Assembly (NCBI RefSeq): GCF_004342115.1
Contig: NZ_SMAC01000012.1
Coordinates: 1 to 64,000, forward strand
From: Mannheimia haemolytica
Lineage (GTDB): Bacteria; Pseudomonadota; Gammaproteobacteria; Enterobacterales; Pasteurellaceae
DNA: 64,000 nucleotides
Direction of reading: 5' to 3'
The notes below the pieces were generated by a model, which made no database searches, was not told the DNA's origin, and saw only the letters and a list, made by a program, of their open reading frames with translations. Below are positions 46,503 through 54,717 of the stretch, one piece after another (position 1 is the stretch's first letter; each line of letters starts with the position of its first letter). A program made the translations under genes and the position numbers.

Positions 46503-47765
46503 TCACAATGTATCAGCAATGACTTTTTCCAGTAACTGTTTAAATTCCATATAATCGCATAATCCATATTGGTCAGCTTGGCAATAATCCAAACTCAAAA
46601 TGTGATGTTGCGGTGGTTTATCAAGGCTTAGTGGAATCGCTTTACGAATTTGGTCAGTAGATTGATATACATATTCCAGTTTAACTTTTTGTGCTTGGCT
46701 ACTTTTTTCTTTTCAGATTTCAATAAAGACTTTCCCTCCTATTGAAGTTTGTTCATATTGATGTGCTAATTTATAAGGCTTAACATTTAATGCAGAAAGT
46801 AAGGCTATAATATTGGAATCGTGTCCGACTAAAAGTGTTATTTTATTTTCACTATTTAAATCTTGCTGAATATATTTTAATAGCGGTAATGAAATATGTT
46901 TAGCAATAAATGGATCTCCTCGTAGCATAAATTGGTAATCGTTTTTAATTTTATTGAGTGTTTGCCATTTCTGATCACTATCAAGCTGGTTATTTGCAAT
47001 CTCTTTTAAAGGAAGACCTTCATAATATTGCAGCAATAAGGCATCGACAATATTTTCACTTAATCGCATCGTACCGGAAACACCTGGTTCTTTATCCTTT
47101 TTAATCCTTAATTTACCAACATCATTAAAAAATTCACACTGTTTTTCCTGCAAACATTTTTCTGAATGAGCATAATCGATTATTTCGCTTAATAAATGAT
47201 AGGATGGCGCTAAATACTGATGGGTTTTATTGAGGTCAATTTTGCTTAATGCTGTTTGCACAAATGTCTGGTCATCGGAGCGAATAATTGGATTAAACAC
47301 CGGATCCATCTTTCCAATCTGCTGGTGGTGTTTAACTTGTACATTACAACCTGAAAACCCACCGGCAACCAAAGCTTGTGCAGTGCCAATTGTACGTTGC
47401 AGGCTATTAGCATAAACCTCAATCTGCTTCCCACTTTCACAGCTTGCCTTGTCCAATAACCCATTATGTGTGAGCCATTGACCAAGATACTGCCCAAAAT
47501 AGGTTTCCAACAGCGTCCCTTTATGGGTTAAATGACCGGTCGGTACACTCCAATTTGCCCATTTATAAGGGGTTGATTTTTCTAAATCACTGCCTTTTTC
47601 TGTAAGAGGGGAACGTAACCCGTGTCGGCTAAATATAATGATTTTTTCTAATTCGTAGTGGGAAGTTGGTATATTTTCAATTGGTTGAGCAAAAAGAGGA
47701 AATGCTGTGAAAATTGTTGTCAGACAAGCGGTAGTTTTATACCAATGTTTTGCAAAATAACGCAT
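46503..47765 (-). pseudogene. agp: glucose-1-phosphatase gene interrupted by one TGA codon
   Basis: A periplasmic histidine acid phosphatase with a signal peptide (residues 1-26), RHGLRSP (R47, H48) and the proton-donor motif GHDSN (H315, D316). The frame stops at TGA (46713-46715) after GGKVFIEI. Translation past it continues in the same frame for 69 codons to 46503 and keeps clear similarity to the C-terminus of E. coli Agp, including EYVYQS. The TGA falls where E. coli has Trp and the spacing on both sides is the same, so this is a Trp-to-stop change. The truncated 350-residue form would lack the last 70 or so residues. Start set at 47765 by GGAG; it follows the phosphatase gene by 47 nt. 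Confidence 0.9.
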
Positions 47766-47812
47766 ATGAAATTTCTCCATTTGTAGTGTGTTCAATATTA
47801 CACCCTACCGTT

Positions 47813-48850
47813 CTACGCCAAATAATTTGCCCGTAATGCTTCAATTTCCTTCGCAGTAATACCTAATACCCTTTGGGCATATTGCTCAATAGTGCCATAT
47901 TGGGTTTCAATAGTATTAAGCGATTGTTCGATAAATTCGGGTTGAGTATCGATTAAAGACAATAGGTAGTCCAACACATCTTGATCTTGAGTGAAGGTAC
48001 GGTAAATCGCCATTTTCTCTTCGTTACGAGCAAGGCGGTTATCATGAGTAAGCATATAATCAGCAATAATATCAGCTTTACTCACGCCTAAAATACCAAG
48101 CAGTAACATTGCACCGAAACCAGTGCGATCTTTCCCTCCACGGCAGTGTTGAACCAATGGTGCATTTTCAGGGTCTGTCGCCAACCTTAACATTTCAGCA
48201 AAGGCGGTTTGGCATTCTGCTTTTTCGACAAAATTACGATATTGTGCCATTACAATGTCGTAGCGATTGATAAGATTACCTTCAGCTTTTTGAGCAATGA
48301 TTTTATTGACCAAATTACGATCTTCATCGTGCTTGTCTGCACTAAATTGGGCAGCAAGCTCGGCAGTATGTGCATTCGGATCAAGCCGAAAAGTTTGCTC
48401 TCTGCCATTAATTGGGGGATTTGGGTATTTGGCGACTTCATTCGGGCTGCGATAGTCAATAACAGTCTGAATTCCCAATTTATCAAGATAAGCCACGCCT
48501 TCGTCTCTTAAATTATGCAGATGATCGGAGCGGTATAACTTGCCCCATTTCACTCGCTTGCCCTGATGAGCGACATAGCCCCCCATATCCCGAAAATTAT
48601 TCATTCCGGCAACAGGTAAGGTGCGTTCAGCAACAATCTGTTCTCCGTTTGCTGATTGAATGAGGAAGAACGGACGGGCTTCACAAGCGCTCAATTTCAG
48701 CTCAAACTCTGCCAAATCAGTCTCCGCCAGCCATTTGCTATCCTTACTGTCAGGGTTGTCCAGAAAGAAAATCTGTACCGATTGAGCCGGCTGTTGGCGG
48801 AACAGGTATCTGCCCTGTTCCAACCGAATAATGTCATACACACTGTCCAT
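47813..48850 (-). CDS. tyrosine-phosphatase-superfamily protein (CX5R)
   Basis: A 345-residue protein of the bacterial Y_phosphatase3/LipA-like group. The signature HCRGGKDRTG carries the nucleophile C236 and R242. The N-terminal segment NNFRDMGGY followed by RSDHLHNL is typical of this family, and a general-acid Asp would sit in the region before the P-loop. No signal peptide is visible, so it is cytoplasmic. It overlaps the EIID stop by one base (TAATG), and so belongs to the PTS operon. Relatives act on phosphotyrosine or on phosphoinositides; the substrate here is unknown. A role in dephosphorylating the imported sugar phosphate is possible. Confidence 0.82.
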   Translation of the reverse strand: MDSVYDIIRLEQGRYLFRQQPAQSVQIFFLDNPDSKDSKWLAETDLAEFELKLSACEARPFFLIQSANGEQIVAERTLPVAGMNNFRDMGGYVAHQGKRVKWGKLYRSDHLHNLRDEGVAYLDKLGIQTVIDYRSPNEVAKYPNPPINGREQTFRLDPNAHTAELAAQFSADKHDEDRNLVNKIIAQKAEGNLINRYDIVMAQYRNFVEKAECQTAFAEMLRLATDPENAPLVQHCRGGKDRTGFGAMLLLGILGVSKADIIADYMLTHDNRLARNEEKMAIYRTFTQDQDVLDYLLSLIDTQPEFIEQSLNTIETQYGTIEQYAQRVLGITAKEIEALRANYLA

Positions 48851-49656
48851 TAGCCGAGTATTCCTGCATAGACTAAGCCGATACAGATCCCCATCGTAGC
48901 AAGGATCATCGTTGCAGCATATTTGCCGTTAGTTTTCTTCAAAATCCAGTAGATCACGACAGTTAAAAGTAAGCTGAGTAGTCCCGGCATCACTTTATCT
49001 AACATCTCTTGGAATTTAATCACATTATCACCAGCGGCAATTTGTGAAACTACTTTGACTTTCACAACGGAGGCAATTAATGCGCCAATCACCATTAAAC
49101 CAACCACATTTGCCATATTGCCGAGTCGTTGCAAAATGTTATTACCCGCACCGTGAATTAAATCAACCCCTTTGCTGTAACCTAGATGGATACCGTAATA
49201 CTTCGTCGCAATGTTTACACTGTTATACAACAAGAACATTAAAATCGGGCCTAACACATTGCCACTTAGTGCCAATGCCGCCCCGATACTACCGCAAATC
49301 GGTAACCAGGTGAATTTCAACAAGCTGTCTCCCAGCCCTGCTAACGGCCCCATTAAACCGGTTTTAATCGCGGTTACTGTCTCTTTTTCATCCTCTTTGG
49401 TAGTCTCTTCTACCGCAGCGGCAATTCCTAAAATCAATGCATCAGAATTAACGTGGCTGTTAAAAAATTTTAAGTGGCGTTTCATTGCTTCCGCTCGTTC
49501 TTCCTGTGGACGATCTTTATAAAGTCGTTTTAATACCGGAATAAAGCTACTTAAAAATCCAATCGCCTGCATCGATTGGAAGTTGTTTGTGACGTTCAGC
49601 ACCTGCATCCGCCAAAACACTTTGTTTAAATCTTGTTTGGTAATTTTATTGCTCAT
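48850..49656 (-). CDS. PTS mannose/fructose/sorbose-family EIID
   Basis: A 268-residue membrane subunit that, with EIIC, forms the sugar channel. KQDLNKVFWRMQVLNVTNNFQSMQAIGFLSSFIPVLKRLY and GLMGPLAGLGDSLLKFTWLPICGSIGAALALSG are hallmarks. It begins inside the EIIC stop (ATGA) and ends in overlap with the phosphatase start. Sugar specificity cannot be read from EIID alone; sugars of this family include mannose, fructose, sorbose, N-acetylgalactosamine and gluconate-type compounds. Confidence 0.92.
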   Translation of the reverse strand: MSNKITKQDLNKVFWRMQVLNVTNNFQSMQAIGFLSSFIPVLKRLYKDRPQEERAEAMKRHLKFFNSHVNSDALILGIAAAVEETTKEDEKETVTAIKTGLMGPLAGLGDSLLKFTWLPICGSIGAALALSGNVLGPILMFLLYNSVNIATKYYGIHLGYSKGVDLIHGAGNNILQRLGNMANVVGLMVIGALIASVVKVKVVSQIAAGDNVIKFQEMLDKVMPGLLSLLLTVVIYWILKKTNGKYAATMILATMGICIGLVYAGILG

Positions 49657-50420
49657 AGGTCATAATCCTCTTCATCTGCGGTTTTGGTTGGTGCAGCTTC
49701 AGCTTTTTTGCTTACTGCTAAGTCGTAAATCAACGCAAGCGGTAGTGCAATTAAGGTAATCGGCAATACTGATAATTTGAGATAAACCGCCAACGTAAAG
49801 CCAGCAATTAAGAACGTCCAAAGTTCGGCTTTCTTAATCATCATTAACATCAGCAAACCGATACCGATGGCAGGAATAATTTTGCCTGCAACATTTAATC
49901 CGGTAATCACTTTTGCCGGCAGAGCAGAGACCGCTTGGGCAATAATGTCCGCCCCGTAATAGACGGCTAAGAACGTTGGAATAGCACGAATAGAAAAGGC
50001 AATTAACATTGGGATATAGTGAATGCGGAAAATCTTGTCAAAATCACCGCTTGCCGCCCAGCGTTCAGCAATTGGGTTCAATGCACATACGCCGGAGCGG
50101 TAAAGAATGAGTAACTGCTGTGCCAAGAGTGAGGTCGGTACTGCGAGTGCAACCGCAGTAGAAGCTTCACCAGCAGCAATACCAAGTGCGGTGCCAATAG
50201 CGGTTCCGGAAATCATATCCGGTGCAGAATATGCACCAACATTGCCGATCCCCATCCACATCACTTCAAGCGTAGCACCAATAATCAACGCCGTTTCCAA
50301 ATCCCCCATAATCAATCCGACCACCGGTGCGATTAACAACGGACGGCGGATCATCTGTGTGCCAATATCATCTAAGGCACAAATACCTGCCCAGCAGGCA
50401 ACAAGTAGTGCAGTCAGCAT
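49653..50420 (-). CDS. PTS mannose/fructose/sorbose-family EIIC
   Basis: A 255-residue inner-membrane permease with about seven to nine helices and family motifs GDLETALIIGATLEVMWMGIGNVGA and PDMISGTAIGTALGI. The conserved acidic GATLE is thought to contact the sugar. The start ATG (50420) has AGGAG about 11 nt upstream. C-terminal residues are acidic and cytoplasmic. It sits between EIIB and EIID with a four-base overlap to EIID. Confidence 0.92.
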   Translation of the reverse strand: MLTALLVACWAGICALDDIGTQMIRRPLLIAPVVGLIMGDLETALIIGATLEVMWMGIGNVGAYSAPDMISGTAIGTALGIAAGEASTAVALAVPTSLLAQQLLILYRSGVCALNPIAERWAASGDFDKIFRIHYIPMLIAFSIRAIPTFLAVYYGADIIAQAVSALPAKVITGLNVAGKIIPAIGIGLLMLMMIKKAELWTFLIAGFTLAVYLKLSVLPITLIALPLALIYDLAVSKKAEAAPTKTADEEDYDL

Positions 50421-50422
50421 AG

Positions 50423-50890
50423 CTAGATAATCTCCTGTAAGTTAAGTTTTTCATCATTCGGTACCATCTGTACCGTTACTTCAACACCCTTTTCCAATAA
50501 GGTTTTAAATGCTTGACGCTCTTCTGGCGTAACTGAAACCGCTTTACTTAACTGCTCACGCCCAGCTTGATAACGCATTCCGCCGACATTCAATTTGTCA
50601 ATCGATACACCTAGTTCTACAGTGCGTAACACATCAATGCTATTGGTAAACAACAACATAGTACGGCGGGTAATTTGTGTCTTCTGCAACACTTCACCAA
50701 ATTTTTCAATGCCAAACGCGACCACTTTAATTCCCTGCGGTGCAGCCATCGTTAAAATCTGTTTTTGGGTTGGATCCGCTGCCACCGCATCATTTAACAC
50801 AATAATTTGTTCAATACGGTGTAAATTAACCCAAGTGGTGACTACTTGACCGTGAATTAAACGGTCATCAATACGGCTAAAGCAGATCAT
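50423..50890 (-). CDS. PTS mannose/fructose/sorbose-family EIIB
   Basis: A 155-residue cytoplasmic phosphotransferase subunit. The phosphorylated histidine is H13 in RIDDRLIHGQVVTTWV. The start was set at 50890, where AGGAGGACG lies six nucleotides upstream; an earlier ATG at 50893 and a much longer upstream frame are less likely. The start overlaps the 3' end of EIIA by 14 bases. EIIB accepts phosphate from EIIA and passes it to the sugar in the EIIC-EIID channel. Confidence 0.92.
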   Translation of the reverse strand: MICFSRIDDRLIHGQVVTTWVNLHRIEQIIVLNDAVAADPTQKQILTMAAPQGIKVVAFGIEKFGEVLQKTQITRRTMLLFTNSIDVLRTVELGVSIDKLNVGGMRYQAGREQLSKAVSVTPEERQAFKTLLEKGVEVTVQMVPNDEKLNLQEII

Positions 50891-51308
50891 CATCGTCCTC
50901 CTGTGAAACAAAATCTTGTTGTGTGCGTAGGCTAAATCCGTTTTGGTATGCAAGCGGTAGATTTTCCCGAATTTCTTGCAAATTGCCGTCACGGCTCATC
51001 AGCACTTCTAGCAATAAAGGTAAATTCAAACCCGAACAGGCAAAAACATTAGGGTGGGTTAATTGAGAAGAGGCAAGATTCATCGGCGTACCACCAACAA
51101 TATCGGTGAGAATAATCAAGCCTTTGTCGGTGTTTAACTCAGCAATGGTTTGCTCCATCTGCCGTTTAATGTCCGCTACATTATCCACTGCTACTACGCC
51201 GATAGCTGCCACATTTTCCTGCTGCCCGACAATCAGCTCGGCACTCGCCAACGCCGCCCTCGCAAAACTGCCGTGGCTCATCAACAATAACGCAATTTGA
51301 TTAGACAT
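50877..51308 (-). CDS. PTS mannose-family EIIA
   Basis: A 143-residue cytoplasmic subunit, phosphorylated by HPr at H12 in LLMSHGSFARAAL. The motif LTDIVGGTPMNLASSQL confirms the family. It is the first gene of the operon, preceded by a 182-bp gap holding a palindrome at 51380-51391. A stand-alone EIIA with separate B, C and D genes is the fructose/sorbose-type layout rather than the ManXYZ fused layout. Confidence 0.93.
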   Translation of the reverse strand: MSNQIALLLMSHGSFARAALASAELIVGQQENVAAIGVVAVDNVADIKRQMEQTIAELNTDKGLIILTDIVGGTPMNLASSQLTHPNVFACSGLNLPLLLEVLMSRDGNLQEIRENLPLAYQNGFSLRTQQDFVSQEDDDDLL

Positions 51309-51375
51309 AAGTCACTCCTTGATTTATAAGTCATTCTATTAAATAAAATGTTATACAGATAAACAAGGGAAGTTA

Positions 51376-51394
51376 TTGCACGATATATCGTACA
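51376..51394. promoter_or_regulatory. palindromic candidate operator before the PTS operon
   Basis: TTGCACGATATATCGTACA contains the perfect palindrome ACGATATATCGT (51380-51391), about 70 bp upstream of the EIIA start. Its first 11 bases recur at 46257-46267 before the PRD regulator. Confidence 0.45.
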
Positions 51395-51490
51395 CATAAG
51401 AAGAAATATAAAGTGACAACAGATTAAAGTAGGCTACTATATAATAGTAATAAAAAACAGTAAGAAGATATTCCTACTGTTTATAATAAC

Positions 51491-52675
51491 TCAAGAATCT
51501 TTCAAGACATCCTCTAACACTCTGATTCCTTGTTCTATCTGTTGTTCAGAGATCATCAGCGGTGGGAGTAACCTTAACTTACTTTTAGCGGTTAAAAACA
51601 GCACACCTTTGTTGATACATTTTGCAACAATATCAGCGGCTAAAATGCCTTCCTCAAATTCTACGCCGAGCATTAAACCTAAGCCTGAAACGGATTTAAC
51701 TTTTGGTAAGCTCGCTAAGCGTTGCTGTAACAACTGCCCTTTTTGTTGCACTTGGGCGAGAAATTCGGCGTTTATTTTATCGATTACTACATTTGCAGCA
51801 GCACAGGAAACAGGATTGCCACCAAAGGTTGAGCCGTGGTCGCTTTTGCCTAATGTCATTTCCACTTTTTCGCCTAACAGGAAAGCACCAATCGGCAAGC
51901 CGCCGCCCAAGCCTTTAGCGAGCGTGACTAAACCAGGAGTTAAATCAAATTGTTGATAAGCAAAAAGTGTGCCCGTTCGCCCAATGCCGGTTTGCACCTC
52001 ATCAATCATAAATAAAATATCTTTTTCTTGGCACAGGCTTTGCACGGCGTGCAGATAATCCGCCTCTAATGGGCAAACACCGCCCTCGCCCTGCACCACC
52101 TCCAGCAAAATCCCGCAAACGTTCTCAGTTTCCAAGCGAGCTTTCAGTGCCTCAATGTCATTTACAGGTAAATATTCAAAGCCCTCTGTAAAGGGGAAAA
52201 AATGCTTGTGGAATACCTCTTGCCCAGTGGCTGCGAGGGTTGAAATGGTTCGTCCGTGAAAAGAGTTCACGAGGGTTAAAACCGTTGAACGACCGGAACC
52301 GTATTTGTCGAAACTATATTTGCGGGCGGTTTTAATTGCTCCTTCATTTGCCTCTGCCCCTGAATTGCAAAAAAATGCCCGTTTTAGACCGCTTGCAGCC
52401 ACTAATTTTTGGGCTAATTGGCTTGCCGGTTCGGTAAAAAACAGGTTTGAGGTGTGAGCTAATTTGCCGGCTTGTGTGGTAACAGCTTGTAGCCAATCCT
52501 CATCCGCCCAGCCTAAACTATTTACCCCAATGCCACTGGTAAAATCAAGATACTTATTGCCCTCAAAATCCCACACTTCACAGCCTTTTCCGTGCGACAG
52601 TGCAAGGTCAAATCTGCCATAGGTTTGGGCGATATAATCCTTATCTAATTGCTTAATCGTATTACTGCTTGTCAT
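51491..52675 (-). CDS. argD: acetylornithine aminotransferase
   Basis: A 394-residue PLP enzyme converting N-acetylglutamate semialdehyde to N-acetylornithine. The PLP-binding Lys lies in LVTLAKGLGGGLPIGAFL, the Asp in LFMIDEVQTGIGRTG, and GAEANEGAIKTARKY is conserved. It is the third gene of argC-argB-argD, 12 nt after argB. Succinyl-diaminopimelate transaminase activity, as in E. coli ArgD, is possible. Confidence 0.93.
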   Translation of the reverse strand: MTSSNTIKQLDKDYIAQTYGRFDLALSHGKGCEVWDFEGNKYLDFTSGIGVNSLGWADEDWLQAVTTQAGKLAHTSNLFFTEPASQLAQKLVAASGLKRAFFCNSGAEANEGAIKTARKYSFDKYGSGRSTVLTLVNSFHGRTISTLAATGQEVFHKHFFPFTEGFEYLPVNDIEALKARLETENVCGILLEVVQGEGGVCPLEADYLHAVQSLCQEKDILFMIDEVQTGIGRTGTLFAYQQFDLTPGLVTLAKGLGGGLPIGAFLLGEKVEMTLGKSDHGSTFGGNPVSCAAANVVIDKINAEFLAQVQQKGQLLQQRLASLPKVKSVSGLGLMLGVEFEEGILAADIVAKCINKGVLFLTAKSKLRLLPPLMISEQQIEQGIRVLEDVLKDS

Positions 52676-52687
52676 TTCACTTTCCTG

Positions 52688-53542
52688 TTATTTTTTATAA
52701 AACCGTGTGCCGTTTTTGCCACCGAACATTTCTACCAAAATGGCGTGGTCGATTCGCCCGTCAATAATATTTGCCTCAGAGCCACCAGCTCTGATGAAAT
52801 CGGTACAGCACGCAATTTTGGGGATCATCCCACCGGCAATAATGCCTTGCTCAATCAGGGACTGCACTTCGCTTACTTCCACTTCCGGAATTAAGGTGCT
52901 TTCATCAAAGCGATCTCGCAATAAACCTGCAATATCGGTCATCGAGACCAATTTTTCCGCTTGTAACGCAATCGCAATCTCGCTGGCAGCGGTGTCTGCA
53001 TTAATGTTATAAGCCTGCCCGTTTTCATCAACGCCCACCGTGGAAACAACCGGAATCAAGCCTGCATTAAGAGCAATTTCAATCACAGTTGGATCGACTT
53101 TCACAATATCGCCCACAAAGCCGTAATCCACCTCTGCCTCTAATTTTTTGCATTGCAACATCGCCCCATCAATACCACACAGCCCAATGCCTTTCCCTTT
53201 TAATAAGGCGACAAGGCTTTTATTAGCTTTGCCTGCCAACATTTGCAAAACCACGTTAATCGTATCGCTATCGGTAACACGCAACCCGTTGATAAATTGC
53301 GGTTCTTTACCCAATAATTTCACGCCTTGTGAAATCTCCGGCCCGCCACCGTGTACCAGTACCACTTTTACGCCTAAACGATGAAGTAACAGCAGATCTG
53401 CCATCACTGATTTTTTCAGTTCCTCATTAATCATTGCGTTACCGCCATATTTCACCACAATGATTTTACCCTGCCATTTCACCAAGCAAGCGGTGGATTT
53501 TTCTAATAAATTTGCAAATTGATTGATTTCTTGTTGTTGCAT
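52688..53542 (-). CDS. argB: acetylglutamate kinase, long (arginine-sensitive-like) form
   Basis: A 284-residue amino acid kinase. The catalytic motifs KYGGNAM, VLVHGGGPEIS and NINADTAASEIA are present. The start was put at 53542 from AGAGAAAG eight bases upstream; the longer upstream frame would translate a palindromic repeat. The protein has an extra N-terminal helix (about residues 5-25, FANLLEKSTACLVKW), which is absent from E. coli ArgB but present in hexameric, arginine-inhibited forms of Pseudomonas and Thermotoga. Feedback inhibition by arginine is therefore likely, but this is inference. Confidence 0.92.
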   Translation of the reverse strand: MQQQEINQFANLLEKSTACLVKWQGKIIVVKYGGNAMINEELKKSVMADLLLLHRLGVKVVLVHGGGPEISQGVKLLGKEPQFINGLRVTDSDTINVVLQMLAGKANKSLVALLKGKGIGLCGIDGAMLQCKKLEAEVDYGFVGDIVKVDPTVIEIALNAGLIPVVSTVGVDENGQAYNINADTAASEIAIALQAEKLVSMTDIAGLLRDRFDESTLIPEVEVSEVQSLIEQGIIAGGMIPKIACCTDFIRAGGSEANIIDGRIDHAILVEMFGGKNGTRFYKK

Positions 53543-53554
53543 ATTTCTTTCTCT

Positions 53555-53626
53555 TGTAGGGACAGGTCCTGTGCCTGTCCGATAATCATCGCCCATATTC
53601 GGACGGGCACAGGACCCGTCCCTACA
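53555..53626. repeat. palindromic repeat between argC and argB
   Basis: TGTAGGGACAGGTCCTGTGC... (53555-53580) and its near-perfect inverse (53601-53626, about 24 of 26 matches) flank a 20-bp spacer. It lies inside an operon, in the argB leader, where the hairpin would form in the transcript. Confidence 0.8.
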
Positions 53627-53633
53627 TTTATAT

Positions 53634-54575
53634 TTAAAGCTCTAACCCCTCAACCTCATCTCTTCCCAACATAATATTCATACACTGCACTGCGGCACCT
53701 GATGCCCCTTTGCCTAAATTGTCAAAACGGGCAGCAAGTAAAAGTTGGGTGCTGTTGCCGTAAATAAAAATCTCTAAGCTGCCTTTACCTGCATAAGCAT
53801 TCGCGGCAAGCATTCCGTCTTCGGGTAGAGATTGGAAAGGGTGAACGTGAATTAGTCGGCTGGTTTGGTAGTAATCGGCGAGCAAATTTGCAATTTCTTC
53901 GCCGGATTTGACCGCTTGTAAGGCGAAGATCGGCAATGGCACAGTGACTAACATTCCGCTGTAATAATCGGCAACCACAGGGGTGAAAATCGGTGGGTTT
54001 TGCATTTGGGTAACTGCCTGCATTTCAGGCAAATGTTTGTGTTGGAGAGTTAAACCGTAAACACGAGGGGCATTGAAAGCATTTGGGCTGTTTTCATTTT
54101 CATAGTTAGCAATCATCGCTTTGCCACCGCCTGAATAGCCGGTTAAGGAATGACAACTTAAAGGGTAATCGGCGGGCAGAATCCCTTTTTCCACCAGTGG
54201 ACGAACCAACGCAATATAGCCCGTGGCATGGCAACCCGGCACCGCAACACGCTTGGCATTTTGGATTTTTTCACGTTGTCCGCTCAATTCCGGAAAACCA
54301 TAAACCCAATTAGGATTGACCCGATGAGCGGTTGAAGTATCGCAAATTCGGGCATTTTCCGGTGCATTTGCTACTAATTCTTTTGAGGCTTCATCCGGCA
54401 AACAGAGGAAAGTTAAATCCGCCTCTGCGACTTTTGCCACACGGGCGTTCAAATCTTTCCGCTGCTCTTCGGGCAAGGTTAATAATTCAATATCGTCCGC
54501 TTGGCTTAAACGTTCGTGAATGCGTAGCCCGGTTGTTCCTACTGCCCCATCAACAAAAATCTTGTATTTGCTCAT
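53634..54575 (-). CDS. argC: N-acetyl-gamma-glutamyl-phosphate reductase, type 2
   Basis: A 313-residue NADPH enzyme reducing N-acetylglutamyl phosphate. FVDGAVGTTGLRIHERL and VPGCHATGYIAL (catalytic Cys) with the His in HKHLPEM identify it. The length and the GTTGLRI start place it in the short type-2 group rather than the E. coli-type enzyme of about 334 residues. It heads argC-argB-argD. The promoter is overlapped by two ARG boxes (54644-54682), so ArgR control is expected. Confidence 0.93.
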   Translation of the reverse strand: MSKYKIFVDGAVGTTGLRIHERLSQADDIELLTLPEEQRKDLNARVAKVAEADLTFLCLPDEASKELVANAPENARICDTSTAHRVNPNWVYGFPELSGQREKIQNAKRVAVPGCHATGYIALVRPLVEKGILPADYPLSCHSLTGYSGGGKAMIANYENENSPNAFNAPRVYGLTLQHKHLPEMQAVTQMQNPPIFTPVVADYYSGMLVTVPLPIFALQAVKSGEEIANLLADYYQTSRLIHVHPFQSLPEDGMLAANAYAGKGSLEIFIYGNSTQLLLAARFDNLGKGASGAAVQCMNIMLGRDEVEGLEL

Positions 54576-54643
54576 TGAAAATCCTTCTTTGACTTTTTCT
54601 GCTCGGTAGTCTAAGGCTATTTAAGGCTAAACTCAAGTTTATT

Positions 54644-54682
54644 TTTGAATAATTATTCAAATTAATTGATTTTATATTCAAA
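54644..54682 (-). promoter_or_regulatory. tandem ARG boxes (ArgR operator)
   Basis: Box 1 (54644-54661) has TGAATAATTATTCA, a perfect match to the consensus TGAAT-W4-ATTCA. Box 2 (54665-54682) has TGATTTTATATTCA, one mismatch. The two 18-bp boxes are 3 bp apart, the canonical ArgR arrangement, and lie 70-110 bp upstream of argC. Confidence 0.9.
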
Positions 54683-54683
54683 A

Positions 54684-54708
54684 ATCCCTAACAAAATGTT
54701 AGGGATTA
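54684..54708 (-). terminator. terminator after gst
   Basis: AATCCCTAACA and TGTTAGGGATT form a stem of 11 pairs just past the gst stop (54718), next to the ARG boxes. Confidence 0.8.
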
Positions 54709-54717
54709 AAAAGAGTA

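Noticed and set aside
50891-50992. longer EIIB frame
   Set aside because: It lies inside the EIIA gene, and the AGGAGGACG site marks the internal start.
53543-53596. longer argB start with an 18-residue extension
   Set aside because: The extension is encoded by the palindromic repeat, and a good ribosome site precedes the internal start.
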